Origin: Neoarius graeffei
Lineage: Eukaryota; Chordata; Actinopteri; Siluriformes; Ariidae
Reading direction: 5' to 3'
Length of the DNA: 64,000 nucleotides
Assembly: GCF_027579695.1 (NCBI RefSeq)
Contig: NC_083575.1
Span: 66,377,154-66,441,153, forward strand
Under the pieces are notes generated by a model that was given only the letters and a program-made list of their open reading frames with translations, was not told where the DNA came from and searched no databases. Positions 22,540 to 33,588 of this stretch are shown one piece after another. The position numbers and the translations under genes are program-made. Positions within the stretch are counted from its first letter, which is position 1. Each line of letters starts with the position of its first letter.

Positions 22540-23560
22540 ATACAAAACACTTAAGTTATCTACTGGTAGTGTGCATGAGGTAAGGGTTAGGGCTAGAAAA
22601 CTAATAGTATATCTAGAAGGGTAATTGCAGTACACTTCATAACTAAAAAGTGGACTAGATGTATATAACCAGTAACTAATATGCTATAAAGTATACTTTT
22701 ATAAACTAAAAAGTGGACTAGAAGTGTGTAACGAGTAAACCAATAGTATATTTCCAGTGTCTCATCTCATTATCTCTAGCCGCTTTATCCTGTTCTACAG
22801 GGTCGCAGGCAAGCTGGAGCCTATCCCAGCTGACTACGGGCGAAAGGCGGGGTACACCCTGGACAAGTCGCCAGGTCATCACAGGGCTGACACATAGACA
22901 CAGACAACCATTCACACTCACACCTACGGTCAATTTAGAGTCACCAGTTAACCTAACCTGCATGTCTTTGGACTGTGGGGGAAACTGGAGCACCCGGAGG
23001 AAACCCACGCGGACACAGGGAGAACATGCAAACTCCGCACAGAAAGGCCCTCGCCGGCCACGGGGCTCGAACCCAGACCTTCTTGCTGTGAGGCGACAGC
23101 GCTAACCACTACACCACCGTGCCACCTATTTCCAGTATAATACAAAGTATACTTTAGTAAACAAAAAGTGGACTAGCAGTATAAAACAATTAAACTCATA
23201 GTATATTTCCAGTATACTATGAAGTATGCTTTTGTAAACTAAAGAGTGGACTACAAGTATAGAACTAGTAAACTATTAGTATATTAGTTTACTTGTGGTA
23301 TACTTGCAGTACAAAATAAAAAAATACTAGTTGTATACTCAAAGTTTACTTCTCTTAGACTTAAAGTATACTTTTTATAAACTAAAAGTGGGCCAATTTA
23401 GTCCCAAGAAGTATTAGATTGGTTTACTTACAAATATACTGTAAGTACATTGATGTCAGTATACTTGGTACACAAAAGTATACTTAAGGAAATATACTTT
23501 ACTTAAGTATACTTAATAAAATGAACTTGAAGTATACTTCTTTTTGATAAGAGTAAGCAA
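22540..23560. repeat. AAGTATACTT-rich degenerate repeat
   Basis: Dense with the palindrome AAGTATACTT and near matches (AGTATATTTCCAGTATA and similar), with recurring blocks reading AAACTAAAAAGTGGACTAG about every 60-70 bp. The right end (ACTTCTTTTTGATAAGAG) matches an end of the element at 31221-33153, so both belong to one family. This copy lacks a recognisable left end and is interrupted by a SINE. Confidence 0.7.
22759..23126 (-). mobile_element. Mermaid/DANA-type SINE, full length, with target duplication
   Basis: Full-length copy, head at the right, flanked by a 10-bp duplication TATTTCCAGT at 22749-22758 and 23127-23136. The target is the AAGTATACTT-type repeat. Confidence 0.93.
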
Positions 23561-23565
23561 GTAAC

Positions 23566-24014
23566 ATGAAAACCAAGGAGCACTCCAAACAGGTCAGAGA
23601 CAAAGTTGTGGAGAAGTATAGATCAGGGTTGGGTTATAAAAAATATCCCAAACTTTGAATATCCCAGGGAGTGCCATTAAAACCATTATAGCAAAATGGA
23701 AAGAATATGGCACCACTACAAACCTGACAAGAGAAAGCCACTCACCAAAACTCACAGACCGGGCAAGGAGGGCATTAATCAGAGATGCAACAAAGATACC
23801 AACGATAACATTGAGGGAGCTGCAAAGATCCACAGCGGAGATGGGAGTATCTGTCCATAGGACCACTTTAAGCTGTACACTCCACAGAGTGGGGCTTTAT
23901 GGAAGAGTGGCCAGAAAAAAAGCCATTGCTTAAAGAAAAAAAAACACATTTGGAGTTTGCCCAACAGCATGTGGCAGACTCCTCAAACATATGGAAGAAG
24001 ATTCTCTGGTCAGC

Positions 24015-24047
<33 letters not shown>

Positions 24048-24127
24048 AAAAATCCATGTTAATTCCAGCTTGTAATGCAACAAAATGGGACAAACACCAA
24101 GGAGATGAATACTTTTACAAGACACTG
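23566..24127 (+). pseudogene. Tc1-like transposase relic (family C relative), internally deleted
   Basis: Starts with MKTKEHSKQVRDKVVEKY at 23566 and, after shifts, continues through PKLTDRARRALIRDATK and VSVHRTTLSCTLHRVGLYGRVARKK. This is the N-terminal DNA-binding half of the same lineage as the transposase at 53128-54147. The catalytic half is missing and is replaced by a C20A15 run. The right terminal repeat survives (GAATACTTTTACAAGACACTG, ending 24127 before TA), but the left one is not found. Confidence 0.75.
24018..24052. repeat. C20-A15 homopolymer junction
   Basis: Twenty C bases are followed directly by fifteen A bases, at the internal deletion point of the Tc1 relic. The G-rich complement could form a quadruplex. 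Homopolymers of this length are also prone to assembly error. Confidence 0.9.
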
Positions 24128-24129
24128 TA

Positions 24130-24404
24130 CCTTATAAAGTGTACCTGAGGTGATACTACATTGTGACAATGCTGTAGATTATTTATGGATACAGTTTTAT
24201 CATGCTTTATTGTTCATCATATTTCTCTTGTGAGAATTCTTTCCTTCACACACAAGGTCAGAACAACTGCACACATTCCAAACCAATTCCTGCATACACA
24301 CTCAACTGCCCAGCATGTGCCATGTGTTCCTTCCACTCTACACACACTCTGTGGGTCTCAATAAAACCCAAAGCAAAGTATCTGTGGCATGTACCCATCC
24401 TATG

Positions 24405-24439
<35 letters not shown>

Positions 24440-25258
24440 GATGTAAAGCACATAAAAACAATCAGTGAAACTCATCAAAAATAAACACTGTATAATTGTA
24501 GGTTGAGCTGCAAAAATATGTTATGTTTGAAAAAATCAATTGCCAACATTTCACAGATGCCTATATCCCTACGTATTGCACCGTTATTTATTTCAGGCAT
24601 ATTCTGTTCTTTTAAATGAATGCTGGCTTTAAATGTCTCATTAAGACTTAATTTCTCCAACATTGCAGATTGTAAACCTGTGTTACAAAGATTACAAAGA
24701 TAGCACTCTTCCTTTCCTGAGGCCTATGCTGGGATTTTGTGTTTATAAAAAGTTGAATGGTATCACAAATAATCCCCTGTCTGACGCCACCGACACAAAA
24801 CAGATGTACATACAAGAAGCACATCAATGTCTGTGCTTTTTTCCTTTCCTCTATCAGGCTGACAAATCCAGAACAAAATTACATCTCAGGAATGTAAAAC
24901 ATTTCCCATTTTAAAATGAGTTGATGTTATTGTTAGTCATATTAATTAGGACTTTCCTTTCCAGACTGTCAACATTCCCAAGAATAAGAACCATCAGGGT
25001 CTATTTGTAAGAAGGAGTCTGGAAGGTTCCACAGCTGTTAATGAACTGTTGAGTCAATGTTCAGACCAACCAGCCCAGTATTAACATCTTGGGCAGCAGA
25101 TGTACCGTATGAGACAACTTGCTTTTAGAGCTTCAGCATACTACCATCCCATGTAATGGTAGTATGTAAAAGTATGTCACAAAGCAGTTCCTGTTTACAA
25201 GTATGCTGAACAGGAAAGTATGAGAGAAAGAAGAGAAACATTTCTAAACATTCCTCTA
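24130..25258. other. Intergenic stretch with (CA)n and a short hairpin
   Basis: Contains (CA)n near 24409-24436 and a compact hairpin CATACTACCAT...ATGGTAGTATG near 25137-25167. No gene was recognised. Confidence 0.45.
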
Positions 25259-25261
25259 ACC

Positions 25262-25410
25262 ATTAGCCATGGCCTAATGGTTAGAGAAGCAGCTCTGGGA
25301 CCAAAAGGTTGCTGATTCGATTCTCTGGACCAGCAGGGATGGCTGAAGTGCCCTTGAGCAAGGCATCGAACTCTCAACTACTCCCCAGGCTGCTCTAGGT
25401 ACCGTATGTT
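25262..25410 (+). mobile_element. Second tRNA-derived SINE family, partial
   Basis: The head resembles a tRNA gene: GGCCTAATGGTTAGAGAAGC (box A region), then GGTTGCTGATTCGATTCT (box B region). The body contains GAAGTGCCCTTGAGCAAGGC, a sequence that also occurs in inverted form at 33360-33390 and 60230-60250. It is distinct from the Mermaid-type copies. The 3' end is unclear. Confidence 0.65.
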
Positions 25411-25439
25411 GTACCATACATCTTCACCAACTGCTTTAT

Positions 25440-25590
25440 CCTTATCAGAGTCAAGGTGGATCCAGAGCCTATGCCAGGAACACTGGGTACAAAGCGGGAA
25501 TACATCATGGATCGGACCCCATTTCATCACAGGGCACCGTGCACACAAACATTCACACCCTCATTTAGACCCAAGGGCAATTTAGTGTCA
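25440..25590 (-). mobile_element. Old, decayed Mermaid-like SINE core
   Basis: Shares the order of blocks CTGCTTTATCC, CAGAGCCTATGCC, CATCACAGGGC, ACATTCACAC and CAATTTAG with the intact SINEs, with heavy divergence and no head. It is followed by a (TC)n run at about 25590-25625. Confidence 0.5.
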
Positions 25591-25622
<32 letters not shown>

Positions 25623-26004
25623 TCTCAACCTGTGATCCTTAACCCAACTGCTCTCCAGACCTGCCTGATCCATACTGATGCCCTACTTCTAGTTGGAGTA
25701 TCTTATCACTTGGAAACCACTTGCTCCTTCTTAAGATGGCCTCATATGGACATCCTAAAGATACACTTAGAGACCCTGAAGATGGCTTAGGACTACAATT
25801 GCTATGAACAGTTTTGCACTCAAGTCCCTATCACTCAAAAGATAATAACTTTAACAAAATAGACTTCATGTTAAAATTATATGTAATTTCCTGGTTACAC
25901 AATTGTACTTTTGACTGTCTAGCACACAATTATAGAAGCAAATTATTTTGAATCACACTATCTGGTGACACCAAGATGAGAATAGATTCCCTTTTCTGGT
26001 TCCT

Positions 26005-26205
26005 AGATTTCTTCCTCATGTCGCCTCAGGGAATTTTTCCTTGCCACCACTGCCTCTGGCTTGCTCATTAGGGATAAATTTGTATATTTAAAATTCATAT
26101 CCAGAATGTACTGTATATATTTCAGTAAAGCTGCTTTGTGACAATATCCATTGTTAAAAGTGCTATACAAGAAAATTGAATTGAACTGAATCCACAGATG
26201 GAGGA
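26005..26205 (+). repeat. Dispersed repeat ending in TTGAATTGAA
   Basis: Shares blocks such as TTTGTGACAATATCC, TTAAAAGTGCTATACAAG and GCTCATTAGGGATAAAT with the inverted copy at 28705-29310. The class is unknown; it is a common type of non-coding fish repeat. Confidence 0.6.
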
Positions 26206-26209
26206 AACC

Positions 26210-27415
26210 AAAGAATCCAGAGGAAATCCACACAAACACGAGAAATATGAGAACCATGAGTAACATGGGATCATGAGAAAATCGGTACAGATAAAACAGC
26301 TGTTTGGGTTATGAGGAGGCACTGATATCTGCTGCACCATTGTGTCATCCCTGATTAGGATATGTTGGATTTTGGATTTGATTATTGATTTTGTGTCTTG
26401 ACAATTTTGTTGTTATAATACTGGGCAAAATTCTGAGGCAACCTGCATTTTTTTCCACATTTCTCCCAGAACATGTATGTGATTTTGCTTTCAGAAACAA
26501 GAAGCCTCAGTGCACATGACAGTGTAGGAGTATGTAGTTTTAAATGCAATTTAATTCATTGTTTGTCTATATATGTGTATGAGTATTCTATCACTAAATC
26601 ATAGTATTTATGTTGTAGTGAATAATGCAGTTGGCAGTCTAGAAAACATTTTAAAAATACACAGGTCAGCTGAAGTTTCTTAAACTAATCTCTTGGTCTG
26701 TGGAATGCTATTTACTGACCAAACTGATAAGAAGAGGAGGATCTTCCGGATTCCCAAAAGGGAGTGACAGACAGTGTCCCCTTGAGGGGTCTTTCTACAA
26801 ATAAGTCATTAAGCATACGCCGATAAAATCTACTGGGATACTTGTTCATTCCACTGGAATTACAGTTGCGGAAATGGTAGCATTTTATTGAATAATTCCC
26901 TAAATTCTAGATGTTTAACTTGTATGTGGTACAAACTCTAACATGCAAGATCATTCATTTGGGGTTACAAGATGGTAAGTAACAAAACATTTTAACTAAA
27001 GTACACTGAAATGTTGGATGAGTTCTCAATATTAAGCACATAGGTATATGATAACTAATTATTTATGTGTAAAAAAATTTATTTTAACGTTGTTTTTAAT
27101 AGGGTATGTGGTTTGACAGAAGATAATGTCGTGAGGCCGCAAGCTAGTGTCCAATTATTGTGTTGTGTTACTTGAGCCCACAATATGTTGTAGAAACATC
27201 ACACTTAATACATTATGTCCAGTTAGTTATTTGGTGGGAGCATACAAAAAAGCCTGTTTGCTTTAAGAAATTTCTTAAGGTGATACAGGATGGAATAGCC
27301 ATATTGCTACTCCATGCTTAGATTCATGTAGCTACAGTGGTATAATTTAATTGCTGTCTCTGTGTCTCATTAATTTAAAAAAATAAACAGTTGCCATAAG
27401 TAAGCAAGTGTTGCC
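26210..27415. other. Intergenic stretch, nothing recognised
   Basis: AT-rich, with no domain-bearing frame, no paired ends and no tandem structure that I could see. Confidence 0.5.
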
Positions 27416-27417
27416 AG

Positions 27418-28045
27418 GCAAAACAAACCTTGTCCAGCAGCACTTATGTTATACCTACATGTTGATAATGGTAATATTTCTCAATCATCAGCTGTCAGGT
27501 TATACTGTAGTCCTATGAAAATCCATAACCTTGAGTTTGACATTTCAAAGTCATTCAACGTCAAAGATCATGGTGCCAAATGAAAGCCCATATGGCACTT
27601 TCTATAAATTGATAACAGTAAATATCTGTCTACCATCAACTGTTTTCAAGTTACAGCCCTCTGAAAATCCATGACCTTAAGTTTGACCTTTCAAGATCAT
27701 TCACAGTCAAAGATCATGGTGCCAAATGAAAGGCCATATGGGAGTTCCTATATGCTCATAATAGTAAACATTTGTTTATCGGCAACAGTTTTTGAGTTAT
27801 AATGGAAAATATGTTATTTTGACCAAAAGGTTAACCTTTCAGTTGACCTTCACCTTCACCTTGACCTGATTACCCCCAAAATTCAATCAGGTAATCTATG
27901 GACCATTGCCTACCTATCCTGAAAATTTGAAGCCAATCGGTGCAACCTTCTAGACGCTAGATTGTTAACAGACAAACAAACAAACAAACAAACAAACAAA
28001 TCACACTGATTACAATACCTAGCCCCGCTTACTCTGTCGAGGTAA
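27418..28045. repeat. Dispersed repeat with internal ~180-bp units and nuclear-receptor half-sites, copy 1
   Basis: Built from about three tandem units, each containing a CATGACCTTGAGTTTGAC-like block and a TCAAAGATCATGGTGCCAA block, then a closing segment ending in (ACAA/CAAA)n and CCGCTTACTCTGTCGAGG. A longer copy in the same orientation lies at 39376-40168. TGACCT and AGGTCA-like half-sites recur throughout. No coding frame is present. Confidence 0.8.
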
Positions 28046-28704
28046 ATATTGCTAAAATCTCCCTAAATTCATAAATATCATATAAATAATAAAAACTAAT
28101 ATATAGTGTATGTATACTAATACAAAATGATATTAGAATGGGTAGGTGATTATTGTCCCACTTTAATTGGACTATAACAGTCATTTAAATGGTTGTTACC
28201 AGTAAAATGACTTAAAACACTTAAACTGGCATGACTAATGACTGATAAAATATCTGTCACATTAGTTTCTTTGTTCATTCTCCTGTTTCACCCCCTCAGC
28301 CTCTCTCCAATATATGTTGCCAGTGCCATGTTTCTCAAATAATCACTGCCTGTATTGAGTCACTGTATTTGCTCATTGGGCAGTCAAATTAGTAATCTAG
28401 AGAAGTCTAATCTAATCCAATTATATATGTGCTTAAGCCAAGCTGGTATGAATCAGGAATAAACAGGATGCTGTCATGCTACTCATCTCCATTAAACTCC
28501 CGAGCAGTGAATCATCGAAATACAGCTGCTTCTCTTCTTAAAGAAACAGAGACATTGACTTTTACTGCCATAATGGAACATTTCACATCTGCTGCTCATT
28601 TCATACATATCTCACATAAGTTATGGTCTCGGTTCCTGCATTTTAGGCTGAGGTCTAATGTTTGACTCAAGACTAAAGCTAACACTTCTATATCACCCAC
28701 TGTG
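28046..28704. other. Intergenic stretch, nothing recognised
   Basis: AT-rich sequence without a recognisable gene or repeat ends. Confidence 0.5.
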
Positions 28705-29310
28705 TAATAACAAATCAAGTCAATTTTATTTGTATAGCACTTTTAACAATAGATGTTGTCACAAAGCAGCTTTGCAGAAATATATACATTCCAGATTTAA
28801 TTTTAAACACACATCCATTATCTGTAACCACTTATCCTATGCAGGATCGCGGGCAAGCTGGAGCCTATGCTAGCTGACTATGGGCGGGGGGGGGGGGGGG
28901 GGGGGGGTACACCCTGGACAAGTCGCCAGATCATCGCAGGGCTGACACATAGAGACAAACAACCATTCACACTCACACCTACGGTCAATTTAGAGCCACC
29001 AATTAGCCTAACCTGCATGTCTTTAGGGGAAACCAGAGCAAACCCACGCAGACATAGGGAGAACATGCAAACTCCACACAGAGAGGCTCCTGTCAGCTGC
29101 TGGGCTCAAACCCAGAACCTTCTTGCTGTGAGGCGACAGTGCTAACCACTACACCATCATGCCACCCTAATTTTAAACGTATTTATTTATAAAGTTATCT
29201 CTGAATTTATCCCTAATGAGCAAGCTTGAGGTGACAGTGGAAAGGAAAAACTTTCTGAGATGACATGAGGAAGAAACCTTGAATGGAACTAAACAGAAAG
29301 GGAACCCATC
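28705..29310 (-). repeat. Dispersed repeat (inverted relative to 26005-26205) split by a SINE
   Basis: Left part 28705-28808 and right part 29168-29310 are continuous if the SINE between them is removed. The left part contains CAATTTTATTTGTATAGCAC, the right part TTTATCCCTAATGAGCAAGC; both match the reverse complement of the copy at 26005-26205. Confidence 0.6.
28809..29167 (-). mobile_element. Mermaid/DANA-type SINE with poly(G) expansion and target duplication
   Basis: A full-length but diverged copy flanked by the 11-bp repeat TAATTTTAAAC at 28798-28808 and 29168-29178. The normally short G-rich segment near the tail has become a G run of about 22 bases at 28884-28907. The central domain has a deletion near 29020-29040. 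Confidence 0.9.
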
Positions 29311-29499
29311 CTTATCTGCATGATAACCTATATGATGATTTTAAATAGCTTGCTTCTATAACTGTGTCCTATATGGTCAAAAAGTGCAACAAGATGAGTC
29401 ATTCTAGAATTCGGGGTACATTTTTGCGTCTCCAAGATAAACCTTTTGTTATTTTCCACAAAAGAAATCTTTATTGAATCAGTTTTGGACAATAATGCA

Positions 29500-30095
29500 A
29501 CAGTTCTTGAAGTTGATGTGTTGGAAGCAGGAAAAATGGGCAAGCATAAGAATCTGAGCGACTTTGACAAGGGCCAAATTGTGATGGCTAGATGACTGGA
29601 TCTGAGCATCTTGACAATGGCATATCCTGTGGGGTGTTCCCGGGATACAGTGGTTAGCACCTACTAAAAGAGGTCCAAGGAAGGACAACCGGTGAACCAG
29701 CGACAGGGTCATGGGTGTCGAAGGTTCACTATTCGCATGGTGCACAAAGACTAGTCCATATGGTCCAATCCCACAGAAGAGCTACTGTAGCACAAACTGC
29801 TGAAAAAGTTAATACTGACACCAATCTGTTTTTGTCAGCATTAATGTTTTCAGCAGTTTGTGGACAAAAGTTTGTGGACACCTGACCATCACACCCATAT
29901 GAGGGCCTTCCACAAACTGTTGCCACAATGTTGAAAGCATATAATTTTATAGGATGTCTTTGTATGCTACAAAATTGAAATTTCCTTTCACTGGAACTAA
30001 GCAGCCCAAATGTGTTCCAGCATGATAATGTCCCTGTGCATGAAGTGAGGTCCATGAAGACGTGGTTTGCCAAGGCTGGTGTGGAAGAATAATAT
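29500..30095 (+). pseudogene. Two fused Tc1-like transposase relics
   Basis: The first relic starts at the ATG at 29536 (MGKHKNLSDFDKGQIVMAR, then a TGA) and continues with CSRDTVVSTY, RSKEGQPVNQRQGHG and RATVAQTAEKVN, a Tc1-like DNA-binding region. From about 29850 a different Tc1-like relic follows: the inverted-repeat-like TTTGTGGACACCTGACCATC, and later blocks reading NVPVHEVRSMKTWFAKAGVEE around the second catalytic Asp (DNVPVH). Both are full of stops. The junction has no recognisable ends, so one probably inserted into or recombined with the other long ago. Confidence 0.7.
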
Positions 30096-30523
30096 CTACA
30101 AATGATATTTAAATGCACTGTGTATGAATTTGAGTGTATATTGTTCTAGACTGGAAATTCATGTCAACTATTTGCCTTTGTACATAGTATAAGTATAAAT
30201 TGGCTGAAGTCGATCCTTTGGGTTGGCCTCAGTGTGACTTCTTTTCTGTGGCTCTTCTGCCCTGTACCATTTTCACTCTGTAATAAGGGCCAAGTGTGCT
30301 GCCTGTTCTCAGCAAATAAATAGCTATGTTCTGCAGCTGTCCTCCAGGGCAACTCTGACGCTGGTTCTTTGGGCCAACCGCAATCTGATTACAAGACAGT
30401 GGGGTCTGTGGAAGAGGTTACCAGAATTCTTCTCAGAAGTTCACTCCCTCCATATTTGGTCTTTTTTCCTCTTCCTCTAAGTATGTCAGCTTTCAACAAG
30501 TCATCATATACAGTAACAAGGAG
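30096..30523. other. Intergenic stretch, nothing recognised
   Basis: No domain-bearing frame. The right edge (30524 on) begins the foldback described next. Confidence 0.45.
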
Positions 30524-31011
30524 AGTTGCGCCATGTACCATATCATCACCTTAAGAGTTCTTTAAGTTAATATTCTTGGGTGAAATGTTCTCTCTGTCGA
30601 TTTCCACTTTTCATATACTTTTTCTTCATGTACTTCATGTACTTTTTCATGGAGAATAACTTTTTGCTGTCTTTAATTGGTCTTTTTTTGATATGACTAT
30701 AAATGCAGCCTATTTCTTTCACATCATGGGGGTCCAAAGTACATAGTCTATCAGCCTGGGTTAATTTAGGTGCATTTCCTATGTGCAACAGGAAAGCACT
30801 GTGCTCATGCTTGCTATCAACTGGAAATTTATTTGTGCATTAAGGGAGTGTTTTTCTAAGAAGCCATAGTAATAAGCTGGCACTTTCAGTGATTGAGTAG
30901 GAAGATTCAAAACTGTATTTATGAAAAGTGGAAATGGACAGAGAGAACATTTCACCCAAGAATATTAACTTAAAGAACTCTTAAGGTGATGATACGGTAC
31001 ATGGCGCAACT
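30524..31011. repeat. Foldback with 92-bp arms, ~98% identical
   Basis: The left arm 30524-30615 and right arm 30920-31011 are reverse complements with about two mismatches in 92 bases. Each arm contains a TTAA next to GGTGATGATA (30541-30554 and 30981-30995), which is the terminus of the larger TTAA element that runs to the right. The structure is therefore two element ends facing outward from a shared 300-bp centre. Confidence 0.85.
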
Positions 31012-31114
31012 TGTTGGGCAATGTTGCATGGGCAATTGCACTTTGACACTTTCCCATTTAGATTGGGCAACATAATTTCTATCTGAATGATTTTGATTGT
31101 TTTGGGCAACCTAA

Positions 31115-31197
31115 CCCTTCAATGCACAACCTGGGTCAAAAGTGACCCGGCTGAGTTTTTATTTAAGCTGGGTTTGCTTAGCTTGTGCATCAAAGGG
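31115..31197. mobile_element. Tiny piggyBac-like MITE
   Basis: An 83-bp palindromic element with ends CCCTTCAATGCACAA and TTGTGCATCAAAGGG and internal GGGTCAAAAGTGACCC. The flanks CTAA and TTTA look like decayed TTAA sites. CCCTT ends plus TTAA are piggyBac-like; the assignment is by ends only. Confidence 0.6.
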
Positions 31198-31220
31198 TTT
31201 AAAAAACAAAACAAAACCAA

Positions 31221-33153
31221 CCCTTAGCAAAAAGAAGTTTATTCAAGTGTACTATGAGTATACTTATTTTTTTACTAAAACTGGGGAAGTATACTTGAAG
31301 TTGACTTTTTATAAACTATATTTTATATACTTAAGAATAGTATAGTGAAGTATACTTGGCTTATACTGAAAAGTATAAACAAAAGTCTAAGACTAAGTAC
31401 ATTAATACTAAGACTTACACTTATACTTTAATACTAAAACTTATACTTTAGTATACTTTTTACGTTTTTCTGCCACAAAGTACTAATACTTAGTATATCT
31501 TGCTCCAAGTGCATAATAAGGTCAAGTCATTGACTCATGCTTAACATTTAATTTATATATTTGTGGCAGCGGGGGCGTGGACCAAGTCCACGAACGGGGA
31601 GGATTCCATGGGGCTGCAGGACAGGTGCTCCACTTTCCCGGGTTTCGGCACCACTGTGGCAGTTCCTTACGAGTGGGTGGAGTACAGAGGACGGCAGGAC
31701 AGAGATCAGGTTTGTGTATAGGCTTTATTGCCACACTTTTCAGTCTAACAATAATTTTCCCAATAGAGAGACACACACACACACACACACACAGCGTCTC
31801 GTCCGGGGATGAGCTTCCCTCTGCTCTCACTCTCCCTCCTTAAATAGGGCGCGGTTTATTGGGGAGAACACACACAAAACATAGGTTAATCACACTCAGG
31901 TGAAGCGATTCTGCCACTTACCTTCCCCAACTCCGCCCTCCTGTCACAGACCAGCGCTTGACCACGCCCCCGCTGCCACAATATTAATATAATATAATGC
32001 TGGAATTTAAAACTTTACAGTATATAGTATGTGTGCTCAATTGCATTATCTTTATGTAACTTAAAATCATACACAAAAATAGAAAAACTTTTGACTTGAC
32101 TTTATTGATCAAGCTAGTCCCTTTCATAAGGGTTTGGCAATGGTGTTATGTACATAGCGTCAGCTGTTTCAACAAGAACACATTTTGTTTTGATCATGTC
32201 ATGCCAGACAGCATTAACAGTTTCAGTTTTTTTAACAACATATAGGAAAGTACTTTGTACATTGATTTGTGAATCTTTACATACAGGCCTGTCTGATCAT
32301 AAAAGTACAGATTTTGTTTCTATCTAGTTATTTATTTTTGGTTCCAAAGGTGTGCACTTTTCTTTTACCTTTTTTGACAAGGAAGGACTTTAGTTCTCAG
32401 TTGAAGACACTATGTTTACATTTTTACAAGCATGCACAAGTTTTGCTTTACCACTTTTTACAAATAAGGACTTGATCTTGGAGAGACCATTATGTTTACA
32501 TTTTTACATGCAAATGTGCACTTTTTCCTTTCATTTTCTCCAGTAAGGAAGGGCTTGATTTCATAGGTCTTTGTTTTTGAAATGTTTGAAATGTTTGAAA
32601 ATATATCAAACTTGTTTTCAACATTCTGTCTTGTGATTTTGTAAATGCATCACACTCTTGTGTACATACAGTATGAGTAAACTTTAAGAATACTTTAAGG
32701 AGTATATTTCTAGTATATAAATAGTAAGCTACAAGTAATATGCCAAGCAAACTTAAAGTATAACAGTTAAACTAGTGAAATAACAAACGTTTATAACAGT
32801 ATACAATAATAAACTAAAAATAGGGACTCAAAGTATATAACTAGTACAATGGCAGTATATCGATAAGTGTACTTGTGGTATACTTTAAGCATACGAGAGG
32901 GACATACCAAGTACACTGATAGTATATAGATGAGTGTACTTGTTGTATACTTTAAAGTGTACTTTTCAAAACTTAAAATGAACTTTAAAGTATACTTTTA
33001 TAAACTTGAAATGTTCTAATTTAGTCCTAAAAAGTATTCAATTTGTATACTTTCTAGTACACTAAAAGTACATGGTCTGTAGGATACTTGCTATACTTAT
33101 ACTGAAGCATACTTAATAAAATGAACTTTAAGTATACTACTGTTTGCTAAGGG
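31221..33153. mobile_element. CCCTTAGC-ended AAGTATACTT-rich element split by a solo LTR
   Basis: The left terminus CCCTTAGCAAAAAGAAGT (31221-31238) matches the inverted right terminus (ACTACTGTTTGCTAAGGG, ending 33153) at 16 of 18 positions. The interior is rich in AAGTATACTT, as at 22540-23560. No coding frame or clear target duplication was found. The middle stretch 32040-32640 is less repetitive and may be unrelated sequence or an ancient core. Confidence 0.6.
31562..31980 (-). mobile_element. Solo LTR of a Ty3/gypsy-type retrotransposon
   Basis: A 419-bp sequence beginning TGTGGCAGCGGGGGCGTGG and ending with its inverted form CCACGCCCCCGCTGCCACA, flanked by the 5-bp duplication ATATT (31557-31561 and 31981-31985). 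On the minus strand there is a TATA-like CTATTTAAGG near 31845 and an AATAAA near 31728, giving the U3-R-U5 order of an LTR. It contains a (CA)n run at 31769-31793. A single LTR with its duplication implies loss of the interior by recombination between two LTRs. Confidence 0.85.
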
Positions 33154-33240
33154 AATAAGTCTTTATTTGTCACACATACACTTAAGCACACAGTGAAATT
33201 TAACCCATCTGAAGCAGTGAACACACACAAGTGAGCAATG

Positions 33241-33313
<73 letters not shown>

Positions 33314-33588
33314 CAGTGGGCAGCTATGCTGCATCACCTAGGGAGCAGTTGTGGGTTAGGTGCCTTTGCTCAAGGGCACTTCAGCCCAACCTCAGGCCAT
33401 GGCTGCCCCATGTTAACCTAACCTGCATGTCTTTGGACTGTGGGGGAAACTAGAGCACCCAGAGGAAACCCACGCAGACACAGGGAGAACATGCAAACTC
33501 CACACAGTCCCCGTCGGCCAGTGGCTTGAACCCAGAACCTTCTTGCTGTGAGGCGACAGTGCTAACCACTACACCACCGTGCTGCCCA
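33154..33588 (-). repeat. Composite repeat: (CA)34 and SINE 5' domain
   Basis: Runs from GTCTTTATTTGTCACACAT through a (CA)n of about 34 units (33243-33310), a segment with CTCAAGGGCACTTCAGCC, and then the head and central domain of the Mermaid-type SINE (33413-33588), lacking that SINE's usual 3' half. It could be a distinct SINE family that shares the head and core, or a truncated SINE beside another repeat. Confidence 0.65.

Noticed and set aside
33238..33453. Open frame with a long Thr-His repeat
   Set aside because: Product of the (CA)n microsatellite followed by SINE sequence.
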